From the NCBI RefSeq assembly GCF_000174415.1, contig NZ_ACJM01000017.1, positions 1 to 53,489 of the forward strand: a stretch of 53,489 nucleotides of DNA, given 5' to 3'. Below the pieces are notes generated by a model. That model was not told the DNA's origin and made no database searches. It saw only the letters and a list, made by a program, of their open reading frames with translations. Made by a program: the position numbers and the translations under genes. Positions 16,992 through 26,388 of this stretch are shown here, piece after piece; position 1 is the stretch's first letter; each line of letters starts with the position of its first letter. Source of the DNA: Dethiobacter alkaliphilus AHT 1 (lineage in GTDB: Bacteria; Bacillota; Dethiobacteria; Dethiobacterales; Dethiobacteraceae).

Positions 16992-18522
16992 TTCGTTGCA
17001 ATAAAGGGAGTAGGTCTGAGGCAGAGCGGGTATTTACCACATTTTCCGCAGTAAGCCAGCCCCGGCGGGCGGTGGCAATACCCAGACCTACGTTGGCCAA
17101 CTCCAACTGGCTGTGGGCATCGGTATTAATGGCAATCTTCACCCCTGTCTCTTTTGCCCTGCGGGCATAATCACCGTTGATATCCAGGCGGTCCGGAGAA
17201 GAGTTTATTTCCAGCACTGTGCCGGTGCCGGCAGCAGTACGGATTAACTCCTCCACATCCACATCATAGGGGTCCCGCTTGCCCAGCAGCCGTCCGGTGG
17301 CATGGCCGATAATCTGAACATACTTATTTTGCATGGCACGGCAAATTCGCTGCGTTAATTTCTGCCGGCTCTGCCTGAAACCGCTGTGCACCGAAGCCAC
17401 CACCACATCCAGGCCGGAGAGGACCTCATCCGGAGCATCCACACTGCCGTCATCAAGGATATCGGCTTCAATCCCGGCCAAGATGCGGATATTCGGATAT
17501 TTTTCCTGCAGGGAGGCGATAAACTTTTTCTGTTCCGCCAGCCGCTCCAAAGAAAGGCCGCGGGCAATTTTCAGGGTGCGGGAATGGTCTGTAACGGCAA
17601 GATATTCATAACCCAACTCCGCAGCCGCTTTAACCATTTTTTCCACATCCGCCGTACCGTCGCTCCAGTCGGTATGGACATGCAAATCACCGCGATACTG
17701 ATCTGCAGTTATCAGGGCGGGAAGGGCTCCTTTGGCAGCTGCCGTCAGTTCACCGGCATCTTCCCGCAATTCCGGCGGCACGTACGACATTTCTGCCAGT
17801 TCATATATCTCCTCTTCCTCCATGAAGCTGTGCGGCATGGTTTTTGCTTCCTGGCTAAGCAGGTCATGGCCGGTAACCTTTTCTATGGCGGCGGCCACCT
17901 TCTGCACGTGATTTTTGCTGCCGGTGGTTACCCAATGTGTCAGGCAGAAATCATCCCGGTGGACAAGATACAGAGCCACTGGGATCCCGTAGCTGTGTAT
18001 TGCCCGGCAAAAGTTGCCGTCCCAGCTTAGTTGATGCAGAAAGTCACTTTGCTTAAAAGATTCTCTGGCGGCGGCCAAATCATCTGCCCCCACCACCACA
18101 GCTACCTCTGACACCATTTCCCGGCTGCGGCGCACATCTCCGGTAACTTCCACCCGGCCCACGCCGGAGAGCTCCTTTAGCTGTGGGATAAGCTCCGACA
18201 CTAAGGTCAGAGCCGATGCCAGCATAATTTGCCGATTCTGTTCAAGGGGTGGTAGTTTTCCCGTTTCCAGCCTCTCCAACAAGGGCAGCTTACCGGTCCT
18301 GACTATCTCCTTAATCTTGGCAGCCAGGCCACTACCCACTCCCTCCAGGGATTGCAGCCGGTTTTTACGGATTAACTGTTCAATTTCTTCCGGTGCTGAT
18401 ATTACTGCGCGGGCGGCCCGTTTATAAGCACGGACCCGATAACGGTTTTCGCCCCGCAGGGCAAGGATACGTGCAGCCCGGTCCAGCATCTCTGCCACAT
18501 CACGATTGTGCATAACATTCAC
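16972..18522 (-). CDS. PolX-like protein with degenerate polymerase core and intact PHP domain
   Basis: The 516-aa protein is built like bacterial PolX, but shorter than the usual 570 aa. The N-terminal 8-kDa-type domain has a helix-hairpin-helix (GVGSGLAAKIKEI, 61-73). A second HhH/fingers region of about 60 residues seems missing. The palm motif, normally GSxRRxxExxGDID, reads GDVRRSREMVSEVAV (128-142), and the third aspartate site VDLR reads VALY (182-185). All three catalytic aspartates are thus replaced (E139, A141, A183). The C-terminal PHP domain keeps its metal ligands: H281, H283, H313, E352, H379, H407, D468, H470. It is therefore likely a DNA-binding phosphoesterase or nuclease, not a polymerase. 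Confidence 0.9.
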   Translation of the reverse strand: MNVMHNRDVAEMLDRAARILALRGENRYRVRAYKRAARAVISAPEEIEQLIRKNRLQSLEGVGSGLAAKIKEIVRTGKLPLLERLETGKLPPLEQNRQIMLASALTLVSELIPQLKELSGVGRVEVTGDVRRSREMVSEVAVVVGADDLAAARESFKQSDFLHQLSWDGNFCRAIHSYGIPVALYLVHRDDFCLTHWVTTGSKNHVQKVAAAIEKVTGHDLLSQEAKTMPHSFMEEEEIYELAEMSYVPPELREDAGELTAAAKGALPALITADQYRGDLHVHTDWSDGTADVEKMVKAAAELGYEYLAVTDHSRTLKIARGLSLERLAEQKKFIASLQEKYPNIRILAGIEADILDDGSVDAPDEVLSGLDVVVASVHSGFRQSRQKLTQRICRAMQNKYVQIIGHATGRLLGKRDPYDVDVEELIRTAAGTGTVLEINSSPDRLDINGDYARRAKETGVKIAINTDAHSQLELANVGLGIATARRGWLTAENVVNTRSASDLLPLLQRKKLNRQ

Positions 18523-18581
18523 TCCAGCTGTGAGGTTTCTTCTATCTTACAGATTAACGGCTTTGCAAAAATTAAAGCAGT

Positions 18582-18611
18582 ATTATATTTTACTAGAGAA
18601 TAAAAAAGTAA
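18582..18611 (-). promoter_or_regulatory. candidate promoter for the polX-like gene
   Basis: On the minus strand, -35 TTACTT (18606-18611) and a perfect -10 TATAAT (18582-18587) have an 18-bp spacer. The -35 lies in the tail of the cvpA terminator. Confidence 0.55.
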
Positions 18612-18627
18612 CCGTGTTTTCACACGG
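18602..18627 (-). terminator. intrinsic terminator after cvpA-like gene
   Basis: On the minus strand the hairpin CCGTGT-GAAA-ACACGG is followed by TTACTTTTTT. Confidence 0.85.
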
Positions 18628-18646
18628 CTGTTAGCTTTACTTAAAT

Positions 18647-19204
18647 TCAGAAAGTCACACTAATTTGATTCCCTAACAAGAAACGAACCATCTGGTCGTA
18701 GACCACAGGTAAAATGTCTAATAAAACAGAGGCCACCAGGGACTGCTGCATGGTCTGCTGCCAAAACGGGGTGCTGATGAGCTGCCCTGCCGCCACAATA
18801 ATCAAGATAAGCAATAAGCCTTTGAGCATCCCCATAAGCATGCCGCCGGCGCCGTTGATGGTTCCCAACACCGGCAGACAAAAAATACTGTGCAGCAAAC
18901 CGCCCACCACCCGAAAAACCAGGCGCACCGCAAAAAACAGGATAAAAAACCCCAGTAAACGAAGCAAAATCTCCCCCACCGCAAATCCCAAGGGAGAGGT
19001 TTCGCTAAACCAGGCAGGAAACCACTCGGCCAGTGGGATAAAGTTGTTTAGCCACAGAACAAATTCTCTGCCAAAAAACAAAGCCACCGCATAGGCGGCA
19101 ATTACTGCAGCCACATCAAAGAGCTGACGGATCAATCCCCGGCGCCAGCCCATTGAAATGGAAAAAATAAAAAGCAATATAAGAAGTACATCAAGCCAGT
19201 TCAT
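18647..19204 (-). CDS. CvpA family membrane protein
   Basis: The 185-aa protein has four hydrophobic segments and the CvpA beginning MNWLDVLLILLFIFSISMGWRRGLIRQLFD, with the G-W-RRG motif. CvpA proteins were named from colicin V production and are linked to cell division and envelope maintenance; the molecular activity is unknown. It overlaps the zapA stop by 4 bp and is its operon partner, as in many Firmicutes. A terminator follows. Confidence 0.92.
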   Translation of the reverse strand: MNWLDVLLILLFIFSISMGWRRGLIRQLFDVAAVIAAYAVALFFGREFVLWLNNFIPLAEWFPAWFSETSPLGFAVGEILLRLLGFFILFFAVRLVFRVVGGLLHSIFCLPVLGTINGAGGMLMGMLKGLLLILIIVAAGQLISTPFWQQTMQQSLVASVLLDILPVVYDQMVRFLLGNQISVTF

Positions 19205-19485
19205 CGGCGGTTTCTATGCTCCTGTCGGTTCTTTTGTTCCATACGGGCCTTCATCTCCTGCAGTTCCTTACGGGCCCGAAATAGCTCATCGGCCAGATTA
19301 AGCGAAGTCAGCACCGCCACCTTGTTAATACCAAGACGGGTATTGGCCTGGCCGATTTCCTTCATTTTTTCATCTACATAATGCGCTATGCTCAACATAT
19401 GTTCAGGCGTATTGGGTCCGCGCATCACATATTCTTCTCCGTAAATTTTTACATTTACGCGTGCTTTGTTGTCATCATGGGTCAT
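19201..19485 (-). CDS. zapA: cell division protein ZapA
   Basis: The 94-aa protein matches ZapA. The N-terminal globular part (ARVNVKIYGEEYVMRG) is followed by the typical YVDEKMKEI segment and a long helix (INKVAVLTSLNLADELFRARKEL) ending in a basic coiled coil. ZapA tetramers cross-link FtsZ filaments at the Z-ring. The binding site GGGGAGGT lies 7 nt before the start. It lies downstream of pheT on the same strand, the conserved Firmicutes order. Confidence 0.95.
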   Translation of the reverse strand: MTHDDNKARVNVKIYGEEYVMRGPNTPEHMLSIAHYVDEKMKEIGQANTRLGINKVAVLTSLNLADELFRARKELQEMKARMEQKNRQEHRNRR

Positions 19486-19567
19486 GGCGGTCTACCTCCC
19501 CAGAAATTGCTATTTGGTAAAGAATTCGCCTCCATATGACAAATTTCCTGCCCGCTCTCCTTCTTTC

Positions 19568-21976
19568 TTAACGGCGCAGGCTGGCACCAAACCGGGAAGC
19601 CAACGCTTCTTCTATTTTCTGATGTTCTCGGGACACCACATCATCGCTTAGTGTCCGCGCCGCATCACGGTAGGTGACGGCAAAGGCCAGGCTGCGGCTG
19701 CCTTCAGGGATTTGCGGGCCGCGATACAAGTCAAAGAGGGTAATATCCTCCACAATTGACCCGCCGGCATCACGCATCAGGTCAATTACTTCCGCTGCGC
19801 TCACCGAATCGGGCACCACCACCGCTATATCCCGCAGAACCGCCGGATACCGGGGCAAACTGGTATATTGGGTAATGAGGCTGGCCTTATCCAGCAATTT
19901 TGCCAAGTCCAGCTCGGCCAGGTAAACCGGTTTTTCCAGGTCGTACTCATCCGCCACTTCCGGATGCACCCGGCCAATCCAGCCCAACTCCTCATTGTCC
20001 AGATACAAGAGAGCGGTCTGTCCGGGCTGACACCAGGGAAGCTCTGCTTCTGTAACCTGTACCCCATCAATTCCCAAAACCGACAGCACCGTCTCCACAA
20101 CCCCTTTTACATCAAAGAAATCCACGGATACCGGTTTGTGACGCCAGTGTTCTTTGGGAAATTCTCCGGTCATGGCAATTCCCAGAATGGTCTTTTCTTC
20201 AGGCAACTCAACAAGAGGCAGTTCCTTGGGCAGGTACACCGCTCCCAGTTCAAAAACCTTGATGTTCTGTTCATTTCGGTTACTGTTATAGGACAAGGTA
20301 TCCAGCAGGCCGCCGGTAAGCAGCGTACGCATCACGCTTTGCTCTTCAGACAGAGGATTGGCAATGGTCACCGCTTTTCTCAGCTGACTTTCGGCGGGAA
20401 TCCGCAGTTTATCAGACATCTGCGGACTGACAAAGGAGTAATTGATTACTTCCGCCAGGCCGCAGGAAATCAGCGTTTCCCTCACTTTTTTTATGGCCCG
20501 TTGTTTTTCTGTCCTTCTGCCCTGGGTCATAGTCCCGGAAGGCAGAGTGGTACCGATTTTGTCATAACCGTGAATGCGGGCAACTTCTTCAATTAAGTCC
20601 ACTTCTTCCTGCAAATCGGCCCTACGGGTGGGCGCCGTTACATGAAGCTGAGTACCTTCCTCCACTTTAAAGCCCTGACGCTGAAAAATGGTGGACATCT
20701 CCAGCTGGGAAATTTCCAGACCAATCAACTGCCGCGCCCGGTCGGGGCGCAGCCTGATTTTCTTGGGATATTGCGGCGCAACATATTCGTCCACCACATC
20801 TCCGTTCACCCGTCCTGCATTTAAAAGGTCAATAAGGCGGGCGGCACGACGGATAGCCTGGCCGCAGCCATTAACATCCACCCCTTTTTCAAAACGCTGC
20901 TGTGCTTCCGAATACATGCCCAGACTGCGACCGGTGCGGCGGATAGATACCGGGTTAAAATGGGCGGATTCCAACAGCACTGTATCGGTTGCCGCCGTCA
21001 CTTCCGTGGCCAGGCCACCCATTACCCCGGCCAGCGCCACCGGTTCTTTGGCATCGGCAATAACCAGCATCTCAGAAGTCAGTTCACGCTCCTGATCATC
21101 CAAAGTTACCATGACCTCGCCCTCCCGGGCTTTGCGCACCACAATACTGTGTTCCGCCAGTGTATGGTAGTCAAAGGCATGCAGGGGCTGCCCCCATTCC
21201 CACATAACATAGTTTGTGATATCCACAATGTTACTGATGGGCCGCACTCCGGCCTGCAGCAGGCGGACCTGCATCCACACCGGCGCCATATCTACCCGGA
21301 TATCGGAGAGCACCAGCCCGGCGTAGCGGGCACAGAGGTTTTCATCTTCTATGGAAATTTTGGGCACCGGCTGTGTGGCCTTTTCCACCGGCAGTGACGT
21401 ATCGGGCATCTGCACCGCTTTTCCGGTGAGCGCCGCCACTTCGTGGGCCACACCCAATAAGCCCAGACAGTCGGCCCGGTTTGGCGTCAGTCCCAGCACC
21501 AATACCGGATCGTTTAAGTACAGCGCCTCTTCCAATGACACGCCCACAGGCGTTTCGCCGTCCAACACCAAAATACCGTGGACACCGGGATTTAGCTCCA
21601 GGCCCAACTCCTCTGCGGAGCAAAGCATCCCGTTGGACTCAATGCCCCGCAGTTTGGTGCGCCGGATTTTCAAATCACCGGGCAGCCTGGCGCCGGGTTT
21701 GGCCAGAGGCACTTTGTCCCCCGGAGAGAAATTATTAATGCCCGCCACCACGGTGCTTTCTTCAGTTCCGTCATGAACCTGCACCACAAACAGCTTATCT
21801 GCTTCCGGATGTTTATCCAGAGATTTTACTTCCGCCACCACCACATTGGTGAAAGCCGGTTTCAGCGTGGTTATTTCCTCCACTTCAATCCCGGCGTTAG
21901 TTAACATCTCTGCCAACTCCTGGGCAGAGTGTTCCAAGTCGATAAAATCTTTTAACCATGTATAAGGTACCCGCAC
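19568..21976 (-). CDS. pheT: phenylalanyl-tRNA synthetase beta chain
   Basis: The 802-aa large subunit of the (alpha-beta)2 enzyme charges tRNA-Phe. It shows the N-terminal B1 segment and the EMAP/OB tRNA-binding domain (VVVAEVKSLDKHPEADKL). The B3/B4 editing region, B5 and the catalytic-like core (ISCGLAEVINYSF) follow. The C-terminal ferredoxin-fold anticodon-binding domain is present (SLPRYPAVLRDIAVVV to the end). Length is normal. It follows pheS by 29 bp, in the same T-box-controlled transcript. The start ATG has GGAGGTAGCACC upstream. Confidence 0.98.
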   Translation of the reverse strand: MRVPYTWLKDFIDLEHSAQELAEMLTNAGIEVEEITTLKPAFTNVVVAEVKSLDKHPEADKLFVVQVHDGTEESTVVAGINNFSPGDKVPLAKPGARLPGDLKIRRTKLRGIESNGMLCSAEELGLELNPGVHGILVLDGETPVGVSLEEALYLNDPVLVLGLTPNRADCLGLLGVAHEVAALTGKAVQMPDTSLPVEKATQPVPKISIEDENLCARYAGLVLSDIRVDMAPVWMQVRLLQAGVRPISNIVDITNYVMWEWGQPLHAFDYHTLAEHSIVVRKAREGEVMVTLDDQERELTSEMLVIADAKEPVALAGVMGGLATEVTAATDTVLLESAHFNPVSIRRTGRSLGMYSEAQQRFEKGVDVNGCGQAIRRAARLIDLLNAGRVNGDVVDEYVAPQYPKKIRLRPDRARQLIGLEISQLEMSTIFQRQGFKVEEGTQLHVTAPTRRADLQEEVDLIEEVARIHGYDKIGTTLPSGTMTQGRRTEKQRAIKKVRETLISCGLAEVINYSFVSPQMSDKLRIPAESQLRKAVTIANPLSEEQSVMRTLLTGGLLDTLSYNSNRNEQNIKVFELGAVYLPKELPLVELPEEKTILGIAMTGEFPKEHWRHKPVSVDFFDVKGVVETVLSVLGIDGVQVTEAELPWCQPGQTALLYLDNEELGWIGRVHPEVADEYDLEKPVYLAELDLAKLLDKASLITQYTSLPRYPAVLRDIAVVVPDSVSAAEVIDLMRDAGGSIVEDITLFDLYRGPQIPEGSRSLAFAVTYRDAARTLSDDVVSREHQKIEEALASRFGASLRR

Positions 21977-22005
21977 TGGTGCTACCTCCTTTACCGTTTC
22001 GCTCT

Positions 22006-23031
22006 TTATCTGAATTGCCGCAGCATACGTACATCATTATTAAAAAACAGGCGCAAATCGTCAACACCGTACTTCAGCATAGCTATCCTCTCCACACCCA
22101 TACCAAAGGCATAACCGGTAAACTGTTCCGGATCGTACCCGGACATTTCCAGTACCCGGGGGTGCACCATGCCCGAACCGAGAATCTCAATCCAACCCGT
22201 ATCTTTACAGATCCGGCAGCCGTCCCCTGAGCACAGGAAACAGGAAATATCCACTTCCGCACTGGGCTCAGTGAAGGGGAAAAAGCTGGGCCGCAGGCGA
22301 ACCTGTTGGTGAGGCCCAAACATTTGCTGTGCAAAAAGCAGAAGCGTCCCTTTCAAATCGGACAGAGAAATATTACGGTCAATTACCAGCCCTTCCACCT
22401 GGTGAAACATGGGGGAGTGGGTGGCATCATCATCGCGGCGATAAACTTTCCCGGGAGCAATAATGCGTACCGGCACCTCAGGGGCCACCTTTTCCATGGT
22501 TCTGACCTGCACCGGCGAGGTGTGGGTGCGCAACAGAATATCAGGTCTTATGTAGAAAGAATCCTGCATCTCTCTGGCCGGATGTTCTTTGGGAATATTC
22601 AGCGCTTCAAAGTTATAATAATCGGTCTCAATTTCCGGGCCCTCGGCAATGGTAAAGCCCATACCAAGAAAAATCTCGGCAATTTCATCCATCACCCGGG
22701 TCAAGGGATGCATATGACCCAATTCCTGCGGCCGGCCCGGCAGGGTAACGTCCACCCTCTGGGCCGCCATATCCTTCTGGCGCTCAGCGCTGCGCAGCTC
22801 TTCTTCCCGGGCGGCAAACAGCTCGGTCAGTTCATCACGAATCTGGTTTGCCAAACCGCCCACCACCGGCCGCTCCTCCGGCGGCAGCTTGCCCATGCCA
22901 CGCAAAACAGCGGTCATTTCACCTTTTTTGCCTAAAAAGCGGACCTGGATTTCCTTTAACTCTTTTTCTGTCGCGGCAGCGGCAATCTCCTGCCGGGCGT
23001 TTTCGGCTATAGCCTTTAGCTTGTCCTGCAT
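22006..23031 (-). CDS. pheS: phenylalanyl-tRNA synthetase alpha chain
   Basis: The 341-aa catalytic subunit has an N-terminal coiled coil, then the class II core. Motif 2 ([31 protein letters not shown]) and motif 3 ([10 protein letters not shown]) are visible, as is [13 protein letters not shown]. The start at 23031 (MQDKLKAI) has AAAGGAG 8 nt upstream. A longer ORF from 23079 has no such site and would intrude on the leader. Expression is controlled by the T-box leader immediately upstream. Confidence 0.97.
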   Translation of the reverse strand: MQDKLKAIAENARQEIAAAATEKELKEIQVRFLGKKGEMTAVLRGMGKLPPEERPVVGGLANQIRDELTELFAAREEELRSAERQKDMAAQRVDVTLPGRPQELGHMHPLTRVMDEIAEIFLGMGFTIAEGPEIETDYYNFEALNIPKEHPAREMQDSFYIRPDILLRTHTSPVQVRTMEKVAPEVPVRIIAPGKVYRRDDDATHSPMFHQVEGLVIDRNISLSDLKGTLLLFAQQMFGPHQQVRLRPSFFPFTEPSAEVDISCFLCSGDGCRICKDTGWIEILGSGMVHPRVLEMSGYDPEQFTGYAFGMGVERIAMLKYGVDDLRLFFNNDVRMLRQFR

Positions 23032-23151
23032 ATCGTCAACTCCTTTACCAAAAACATCGGATAATAAAACGCGCTGCATTCGGTTAAACTGGCGCTTTGG
23101 GTACTGGTTTTCTTAGCAGCGTTACAAACTGCATAGAGTTATAATTTCCAG

Positions 23152-23392
23152 TATAAAAAAATATCGTCCCTCAAAAGGGACGAAAGCATACTTCCGCGGT
23201 ACCACCCAACTTTAGCAGATTCCTACTCACTCTGATTCTGTAACGGGATTACCCGTACCGACCTACTCAAAAACTTTTCAGCCGGCTGCTCGGGGAGGAA
23301 CTTCCGACCAACCCTACACAGAACGCTCTCAGTCTCGACGTTCCTTCCTGTGGTGCGGTTATTGGCGTACTCGTCCCGTCATCGCCTTTAGC
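23152..23392 (-). ncRNA. T-box leader (tRNA-Phe sensing) of pheST
   Basis: The minus strand carries the invariant T-box sequence GGGTGGTACCGCGG (about 23194-23208). Next comes an intrinsic terminator (CGTCCC-TTTTGA-GGGACG, 23165-23182) with a long T-run to about 23152. Upstream are a Stem I region beginning GATGACGGGACGAGTACG and a GAGCAGCCGGCTGAA element typical of pheS/ileS T-boxes. The likely specifier codon is TTC (23298-23300), matching Phe. Uncharged tRNA-Phe should pair with the specifier and T-box, stabilise the antiterminator and turn on pheST. Confidence 0.93.
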
Positions 23393-23486
23393 ATATTTTT
23401 GATGTCATCATCTGCTTATAAAGCAGGTACGCCGCTACAGAACCCGTCCTTTCAAACAAAACCCAAAATAATTCTGCATTTGCCAT
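23388..23486 (-). CDS. yqzL: YqzL family small protein, 32 aa
   Basis: This 99-bp gene encodes a peptide starting MANAELFWVLFERTGSVAAY and continuing LLYKQM. The pattern W-x-x-F-x-x-T-G-x-V-x-x-YLL-Y/F-K matches the tiny YqzL proteins of Firmicutes, whose function is unknown. The ATG has AAGGAG about 13 nt upstream, a little far, with GGTCAT between. Its stop codon touches the 5' end of the pheS T-box, so it is probably the first gene of that transcript, driven by the promoter at 23527-23555. Confidence 0.8.
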   Translation of the reverse strand: MANAELFWVLFERTGSVAAYLLYKQMMTSKIC

Positions 23487-23526
23487 TTTTATGACCACTC
23501 CTTGCTTCTGGAATGGAACTGTTTTA

Positions 23527-23555
23527 ATTATAGCATAAGGATTTCCCTTACACAA
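23527..23555 (-). promoter_or_regulatory. extended -10 promoter upstream of yqzL and the pheS T-box
   Basis: On the minus strand, -35 TTGTGT (23550-23555) and an extended TGCTATAAT (-10 at 23527-23532) have a 17-bp spacer. The -35 box overlaps the 3' end of the RNA methyltransferase gene. Confidence 0.75.
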
Positions 23556-24342
23556 GCTTCCGACGCTGCCGGGCTGCTTCAAAAAAGATAACAGACATGG
23601 CAATGGCGGCATTTAATGATTCCACCGCTCCTGCCATGGGAATGGAAACTCTGGATTTGGCCGCTTCGGCCATAGCCGGTGAAACACCGGACCCTTCGTT
23701 ACCAATCACAACGGCCACAGGGGTATTCCAGTCATAACGGTCATAGGCTACTTCAGCCCGGGCAGCGGTGGTCACCAGCGAAACCCCGTGTCCGGCAAGG
23801 GCCGAGAGACAATCTTGATGATTTGTTTCCACCACAGAAAGGGCAAAGTACGCCCCCATGGCAGCACGCAGCGCTTTGGGGTTTGTGGCATCCACGGTGC
23901 CGGGCAGCAAAATTGCGCCGTCAGCACCGGCGGCGGCGGCGGAACGCAGCATGGTACCCAAATTCCCCGGATCCTGCACGCCGTCTGCTACCAACAACAG
24001 GGCAGGTTTTTTGACAAACAGATCTGTCAAATCACTTTTGGGGCGCGGCGCCACCGCCAGAATGCCCTGTGGTGAATCGGTAAAAGCGGTACGGTCGAAA
24101 AGCTTCTCTGCGATACTCAGGACGGGAACCTGAGATTCCAGCGCCTGCAGAAACGGGAACTCCTCCGGCGTCAGGCCCTCACGCAGATAAACAACTTCCG
24201 GTAGAACCCGGCGCTCTATGGCGTCCCGGATTAGCTTCTCCCCTTCCAGTGGCACCAGATTTTGCTGGATCCTGATTTTTCGTTTTTCCAGACTGCGATA
24301 CAGTTTAACGTACCGGTTCTGTGTACTGGAAATTACAGTCAC
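23548..24342 (-). CDS. TrmH/SpoU family RNA 2'-O-methyltransferase
   Basis: The 264-aa protein has an N-terminal L30e-like substrate domain (NRYVKLYRSLEKRKIR ... LVPLEGEKLIRDA) and a C-terminal SPOUT knot. The knot has the three SpoU motifs: DPGNLGTMLRSAAAAG, VIGNEGSGVS and IPMAGAVESLNAAIA. It uses S-adenosylmethionine to methylate ribose 2'-O in rRNA or tRNA; the target is not evident. It starts 4 bp after the ktrA stop, so the two may be co-transcribed, and pheS follows with its own promoter. Confidence 0.94.
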   Translation of the reverse strand: MTVISSTQNRYVKLYRSLEKRKIRIQQNLVPLEGEKLIRDAIERRVLPEVVYLREGLTPEEFPFLQALESQVPVLSIAEKLFDRTAFTDSPQGILAVAPRPKSDLTDLFVKKPALLLVADGVQDPGNLGTMLRSAAAAGADGAILLPGTVDATNPKALRAAMGAYFALSVVETNHQDCLSALAGHGVSLVTTAARAEVAYDRYDWNTPVAVVIGNEGSGVSPAMAEAAKSRVSIPMAGAVESLNAAIAMSVIFFEAARQRRKLV

Positions 24343-24346
24343 GGCC

Positions 24347-25000
24347 TCACCTGCTCAGATTCTGGATTTTTTCATTTTCTCCCACCACAATCAACAGGTC
24401 CCCCTCTTTAATGTGATCGTGAGCTGCGGGAGATACATTTATCTTTTTATCTGCACCACGAATGGCCAACACGTTTACACCGTATTTGGCCCGCAAATCC
24501 AGCTCTCTGAGAGATTTATCCACCATATCACCGGGAGCAATAATTTCCACGATGCTGTAGTCGGGAGAAAGCTCAATAAAATCGATAACATTGGTGGCCA
24601 CCAGGTTGTTTGCCACCCGGATGCCCATATCCCGCTCAGGGTAAATAATCCTGTCGGCCCCGATTTTTTGCAATACCTTACCGTGCAGGGAGGTCCTGGC
24701 CTTGGCCACGATATATTTTACATCCATTTCTTTAATCACCAGTGTGGTAAGAATGCTGGCCTGGATGTCCTGACCGATGGAAACAATGACCACGTCAAAA
24801 TTTGTGATACCCAATGAGCGCAGCGCCGTTTCACTGGTACTGTCGGCCACCACTCCATGGGTTACCCGGTCAATTATTGCTTCAATTTTTGATTCACTGG
24901 TATCAATTACTAATACGTCATGACCCATATCATAAAGCGTGGTGGCCACACTGGCCCCAAAACGGCCGATACCAATAACTGCAAACTGTTTCACTTTCAT
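24347..25000 (-). CDS. ktrA: potassium uptake regulator KtrA (RCK protein)
   Basis: The 217-aa cytoplasmic gating ring protein has an N-terminal RCK_N Rossmann fold (AVIGIGRFGASVATTL, acidic end of strand 2 VIDTSESK) binding ATP/ADP/NAD(H). The C-terminal RCK_C (TrkA_C) domain often binds cyclic-di-AMP. It controls the KtrB channel encoded directly upstream. The start at 25000 is preferred over a GTG nine bases earlier because GGAGTG gives proper spacing. Confidence 0.95.
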   Translation of the reverse strand: MKVKQFAVIGIGRFGASVATTLYDMGHDVLVIDTSESKIEAIIDRVTHGVVADSTSETALRSLGITNFDVVIVSIGQDIQASILTTLVIKEMDVKYIVAKARTSLHGKVLQKIGADRIIYPERDMGIRVANNLVATNVIDFIELSPDYSIVEIIAPGDMVDKSLRELDLRAKYGVNVLAIRGADKKINVSPAAHDHIKEGDLLIVVGENEKIQNLSR

Positions 25001-25012
25001 TTGTTTCACTCC

Positions 25013-26356
25013 CTACCCCAGCATTATTCTTTCCGATGTATAGCGAATGGGGGATTTTTTTTGCATTCTGCGGGCCAGTGCAAACATCAGGGTCAGGGGA
25101 CCCAGACGGCCGGCAAACATGGTGATAATTATGATAATCCGGCCCAGCGGAGACAATTCACCGGTTATGCCTGTAGAAAGACCCACCGTACCAAAGGCGG
25201 ACATGGCTTCAAAAAAGACCGGCAGCAATTCGCCTCCCTCGGTAATTAACAGAAGCAGGGTTACCAGAAACACCAACGTAATGGAAATTACGGCAATGGA
25301 TAATGCGCGGCGCAAGATTTCCACCGGGATTTGCTTTTTGAAAATAACCGGATCATCGCTGCCGCGAATGGTGGAGATGACCGCCACCAAAAGTCCGCCG
25401 AAAGTGGTGGTTTTAATGCCGCCCCCGGTGGAGCCCGGCGATGCACCGATAAACATCAGGGCCAGCATGAAAAATAACGTGGGGTGCAGCAGCCCGCCGG
25501 TGGGAACCGAGTTAAAACCGGCTGTCCGGGTGGTGGCTGAAGTAAAGAAAGCATTTAACACTTTTCCCAAAAAGCCCAGCTGCCCTAGTGTCTCCGGATT
25601 GTTGTATTCCATCACAAAAATTATCACTGTTCCCAAAACCAATAAAACAGAGGAAATGATGAGAACCATTTTTGTATGCAAAGTCAGCCTTCGCAGGCGT
25701 CTTTTCTGATAAAACTCCATCACCACGGAAAAGCCCAAACCACCCAGGATAAACAAAGCGGCAATGGTCAACAGGATCACCGGGTCATTGGCAAATGGGG
25801 TCAGGCTTCTCCCCTCTCCGATTAAATCAAACCCGGCATTACTAAAGGCGGAGACGGCATGAAAAACAGAATAAAAAAGGCCTGTCCCCAAACCATATTC
25901 AGGAATAAAGCGGGTACTTAAGAGTAATGCTCCCACTGCTTCCACGGCAAAGGTCAGCAAAATAACAATCTGCACCAGACGCACCAAACCTTCCATGGTA
26001 ATCTGGTTCATGGCTTCCTTTATTACTAATCGCTCCCGCAGGGTAATCTTCTTTCCCAGCAGGATAAACACCACCGTGGCGGCTGTCATAATCCCCAGGC
26101 CGCCGATTTGAATCAGAATCATAATCACGGTCTGGCCGAAAACTGTAAAATATGTACCGGTATCCACCACCACCAGGCCGGTTACACAAACAGCGCTGGT
26201 GGCTGTAAAGAGCGCATCCAGAAACGAGATCTGACCGCTGTGCGTGGCTATGGGCAAAGTAAGCAGGAGGGCACCGATGAATATTACGGCAGCAAAGCCC
26301 ACCACCAAAATCTTGGCCGGCGATACTTTAGGTGCCTGAAAGGGGTTAAGTTGCAC
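25013..26356 (-). CDS. ktrB: Ktr/Trk potassium transporter, membrane subunit KtrB
   Basis: The 447-aa polytopic protein has the four-fold M1-P-M2 repeat of the Trk/Ktr/HKT family. Selectivity-filter-like loops are visible: TSAVCVTGLVV, VSAFSNAGFDL, ATTRTAGFNSV and MSAFGTVGLSTG, each with the conserved glycine. It mediates K+ (often Na+-coupled) uptake, relevant to osmotic or pH adaptation. The start is GTG at 26356 with GGAGGT 7 nt upstream. It is separated from rplT by a terminator and forms an operon with ktrA. Confidence 0.95.
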   Translation of the reverse strand: MQLNPFQAPKVSPAKILVVGFAAVIFIGALLLTLPIATHSGQISFLDALFTATSAVCVTGLVVVDTGTYFTVFGQTVIMILIQIGGLGIMTAATVVFILLGKKITLRERLVIKEAMNQITMEGLVRLVQIVILLTFAVEAVGALLLSTRFIPEYGLGTGLFYSVFHAVSAFSNAGFDLIGEGRSLTPFANDPVILLTIAALFILGGLGFSVVMEFYQKRRLRRLTLHTKMVLIISSVLLVLGTVIIFVMEYNNPETLGQLGFLGKVLNAFFTSATTRTAGFNSVPTGGLLHPTLFFMLALMFIGASPGSTGGGIKTTTFGGLLVAVISTIRGSDDPVIFKKQIPVEILRRALSIAVISITLVFLVTLLLLITEGGELLPVFFEAMSAFGTVGLSTGITGELSPLGRIIIIITMFAGRLGPLTLMFALARRMQKKSPIRYTSERIMLG

Positions 26357-26388
26357 TGTGGCTACCTCCAAACAAGTTTAAAAGGGAA

